The notes under the pieces are model-generated. The model worked only from the letters and a program-made list of their open reading frames with translations. It did not search any database and was not told the origin of the DNA. The position numbers and the translations under genes are program-made. DNA of 5,914 nucleotides, taken from NCBI GenBank assembly GCA_947251855.1, contig CAMXUZ010000146.1, positions 1 to 5,914 on the forward strand, written 5' to 3'. The stretch comes from an uncultured Ruaniaceae bacterium (GTDB taxonomy: Bacteria; Actinomycetota; Actinomycetes; Actinomycetales; Beutenbergiaceae). This document shows, in pieces, positions 5,118 through 5,914 of this stretch (position 1 is the first letter of the stretch; the number at the start of each line of letters is the position of its first letter).

Positions 5118-5914
5118 CTAACTTCCGTCGACTTGCGCCTGGATTTCGGCGAGCACGTCAGCGGCGTCCTTGGTCTGCAGCTGCCCGAAAAGGGACTTGA
5201 ACGCCCCGTCGGTCGCCGACCACTTCGGGTTGGTGCTCGGGTAGAACTGGGCGTCGGGGAGCACCTCGAGGAACGGTTGGAGATCCTCGTCGTCATTGAG
5301 CTCCTCCGAGCCGGAGATCGTCGTCGGCAGGAAGTTCTCCGCCTCGACCCAGGGCACGTAGTTCTCCGCGCGGAAGTAGTAGTCGAAGAATTTCGTGATC
5401 GCTTCCTGCTTGGATTCGTCGTTCTTGAACGCCATCAGGTGGTCCGATACGCCCAGGGTGAAGGCGCTGCCGTCCTTGGTGGGGATAGGCACGATTTCGT
5501 AGTTGAGATCGGGATTGTTCTCCTCGATCTGCCCGACCGTCGGTGGGAGTCCCACCTGCATGCCGATCTTGCCTTGCACGAAGATGTCCATGAGCGGACT
5601 GCGCTGGCTCGAGCCCGGGTCGGACTGGGTCGCCCCTTCGTCGATCATCTCCTTGATCTGCTCCGCGGCCGCGAGGTTCTCCGGGGTTTCGATGGTGATC
5701 TCTTCGGAATCACCGAAGGTGCCACCGCCGCCCCAGAACCACACCGCGGCCTCCGCCTGGGCTTCTTCGGATCCCAGCGGCATGCCGTAGCCGGCGACCC
5801 CGTCGCCGAGGTCGGAGATCTTCTTCGCCGATTCCAAGAGCTCATCCCAGTTGCTCGGCACCTCGGCACCGGCTTCCTCGAGTAAGTCGGTGTTGACGAA
5901 GAGGGCGCGGGCGG
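5118..5914 (-). CDS. Extracellular sugar-binding protein of ABC transporter (SBP family 1), C-terminal part
   Basis: The C-terminal 264 residues of a solute-binding protein for the permease pair are present; the N-terminus with its signal or lipobox lies beyond base 5914. The open frame continues to the edge: ARALFVNTDLLEEAGAEVPSNWDELLESAKK is the usual ALxYNxDLxExAGxxxPxTWDEL signature of family 1 binding proteins, so an ATG-like start at 5861 is not the real one. Other features: YGMPLGSEEAQAEAAVWFWGGGGTFGD (sugar-site region), IFVQGKIGMQVGLPPTVGQIEENNPDLNYEIVPIP (the GxxAM...P pattern), and the KQEAITKFFDYYFRAENYVPWVEAENFLPTT region near the C-terminus. The protein is acidic, as expected for a secreted binder. 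Members are usually about 420-440 residues. The stop is TAG at 5118-5120. It is the first gene of the transporter cluster seen here; the sugar is unknown. Confidence 0.92.
   Translation of the reverse strand, partial: ARALFVNTDLLEEAGAEVPSNWDELLESAKKISDLGDGVAGYGMPLGSEEAQAEAAVWFWGGGGTFGDSEEITIETPENLAAAEQIKEMIDEGATQSDPGSSQRSPLMDIFVQGKIGMQVGLPPTVGQIEENNPDLNYEIVPIPTKDGSAFTLGVSDHLMAFKNDESKQEAITKFFDYYFRAENYVPWVEAENFLPTTISGSEELNDDEDLQPFLEVLPDAQFYPSTNPKWSATDGAFKSLFGQLQTKDAADVLAEIQAQVDGS

Noticed and set aside
5861..5861. Internal GTG as the start of the binding-protein gene.
   Set aside because: The frame stays open to the window edge and the upstream 17 codons continue a conserved binding-protein signature, so the gene is truncated by the window.
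4992..5885. Plus-strand 297-codon frame antisense to the binding-protein gene.
   Set aside because: It overlaps two secure minus-strand genes over its whole length, is compositionally biased and has no recognisable motif.

Overview
The window reads as chromosomal DNA from a high-G+C Gram-positive bacterium, most likely an actinobacterium (Micrococcales-like). This rests on the strong G/C bias at third codon positions, the use of GTG starts, a set of small membrane proteins (Phage_holin_3_6/DUF1469, DUF3618, DUF4235) typical of Actinobacteria, a sugar ABC transporter with no dedicated ATPase gene beside its permeases, and one apparently leaderless gene. No genus can be named from the sequence alone. 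Almost everything is on the minus strand; the only clear plus-strand gene is the small DUF4235 gene.

Layout from left to right. (1) Positions 1-443 hold the N-terminal third of a Bcr/CflA-type drug-efflux MFS transporter, cut by the window edge. (2) Positions 514-2184 hold a tightly overlapping three-gene minus-strand operon, transcribed in the order Phage_holin_3_6/DUF1469 membrane protein, DUF3618 protein, YihY/BrkB-family membrane protein. A divergent region (2185-2339) separates it from a plus-strand DUF4235 gene (2340-2603). That region holds a good sigma-70-like promoter for the operon and a 15-bp inverted repeat. (3) Positions 2616-2687 encode tRNA-Asn(GTT) on the minus strand, convergent with the DUF4235 gene and with its own TATGAT promoter. 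(4) Positions 2769-3251 encode a 160-residue protein of unknown function that looks leaderless. (5) From 3284 to the right edge runs a carbohydrate ABC transporter operon, transcribed as solute-binding protein (5' end beyond the window), MalF/UgpA-type permease, MalG/UgpE-type permease, with the two permease genes overlapping by 4 bases.

Functional reading. The right half imports a sugar or oligosaccharide: the lipoprotein-type binder delivers it to a heterodimeric permease, presumably energised by a shared MsiK-like ATPase encoded elsewhere. The middle block is a set of small envelope proteins whose joint role is not established. The DUF1469/DUF3618/YihY overlap chain, with DUF4235 divergent from it, is the part most likely to be an under-described functional module. 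I see no phage, CRISPR, IS element or defence system; Phage_holin_3_6 is a family name and does not imply a prophage. No gene-free stretch exceeds 300 bases; the longest gap is 2185-2339.
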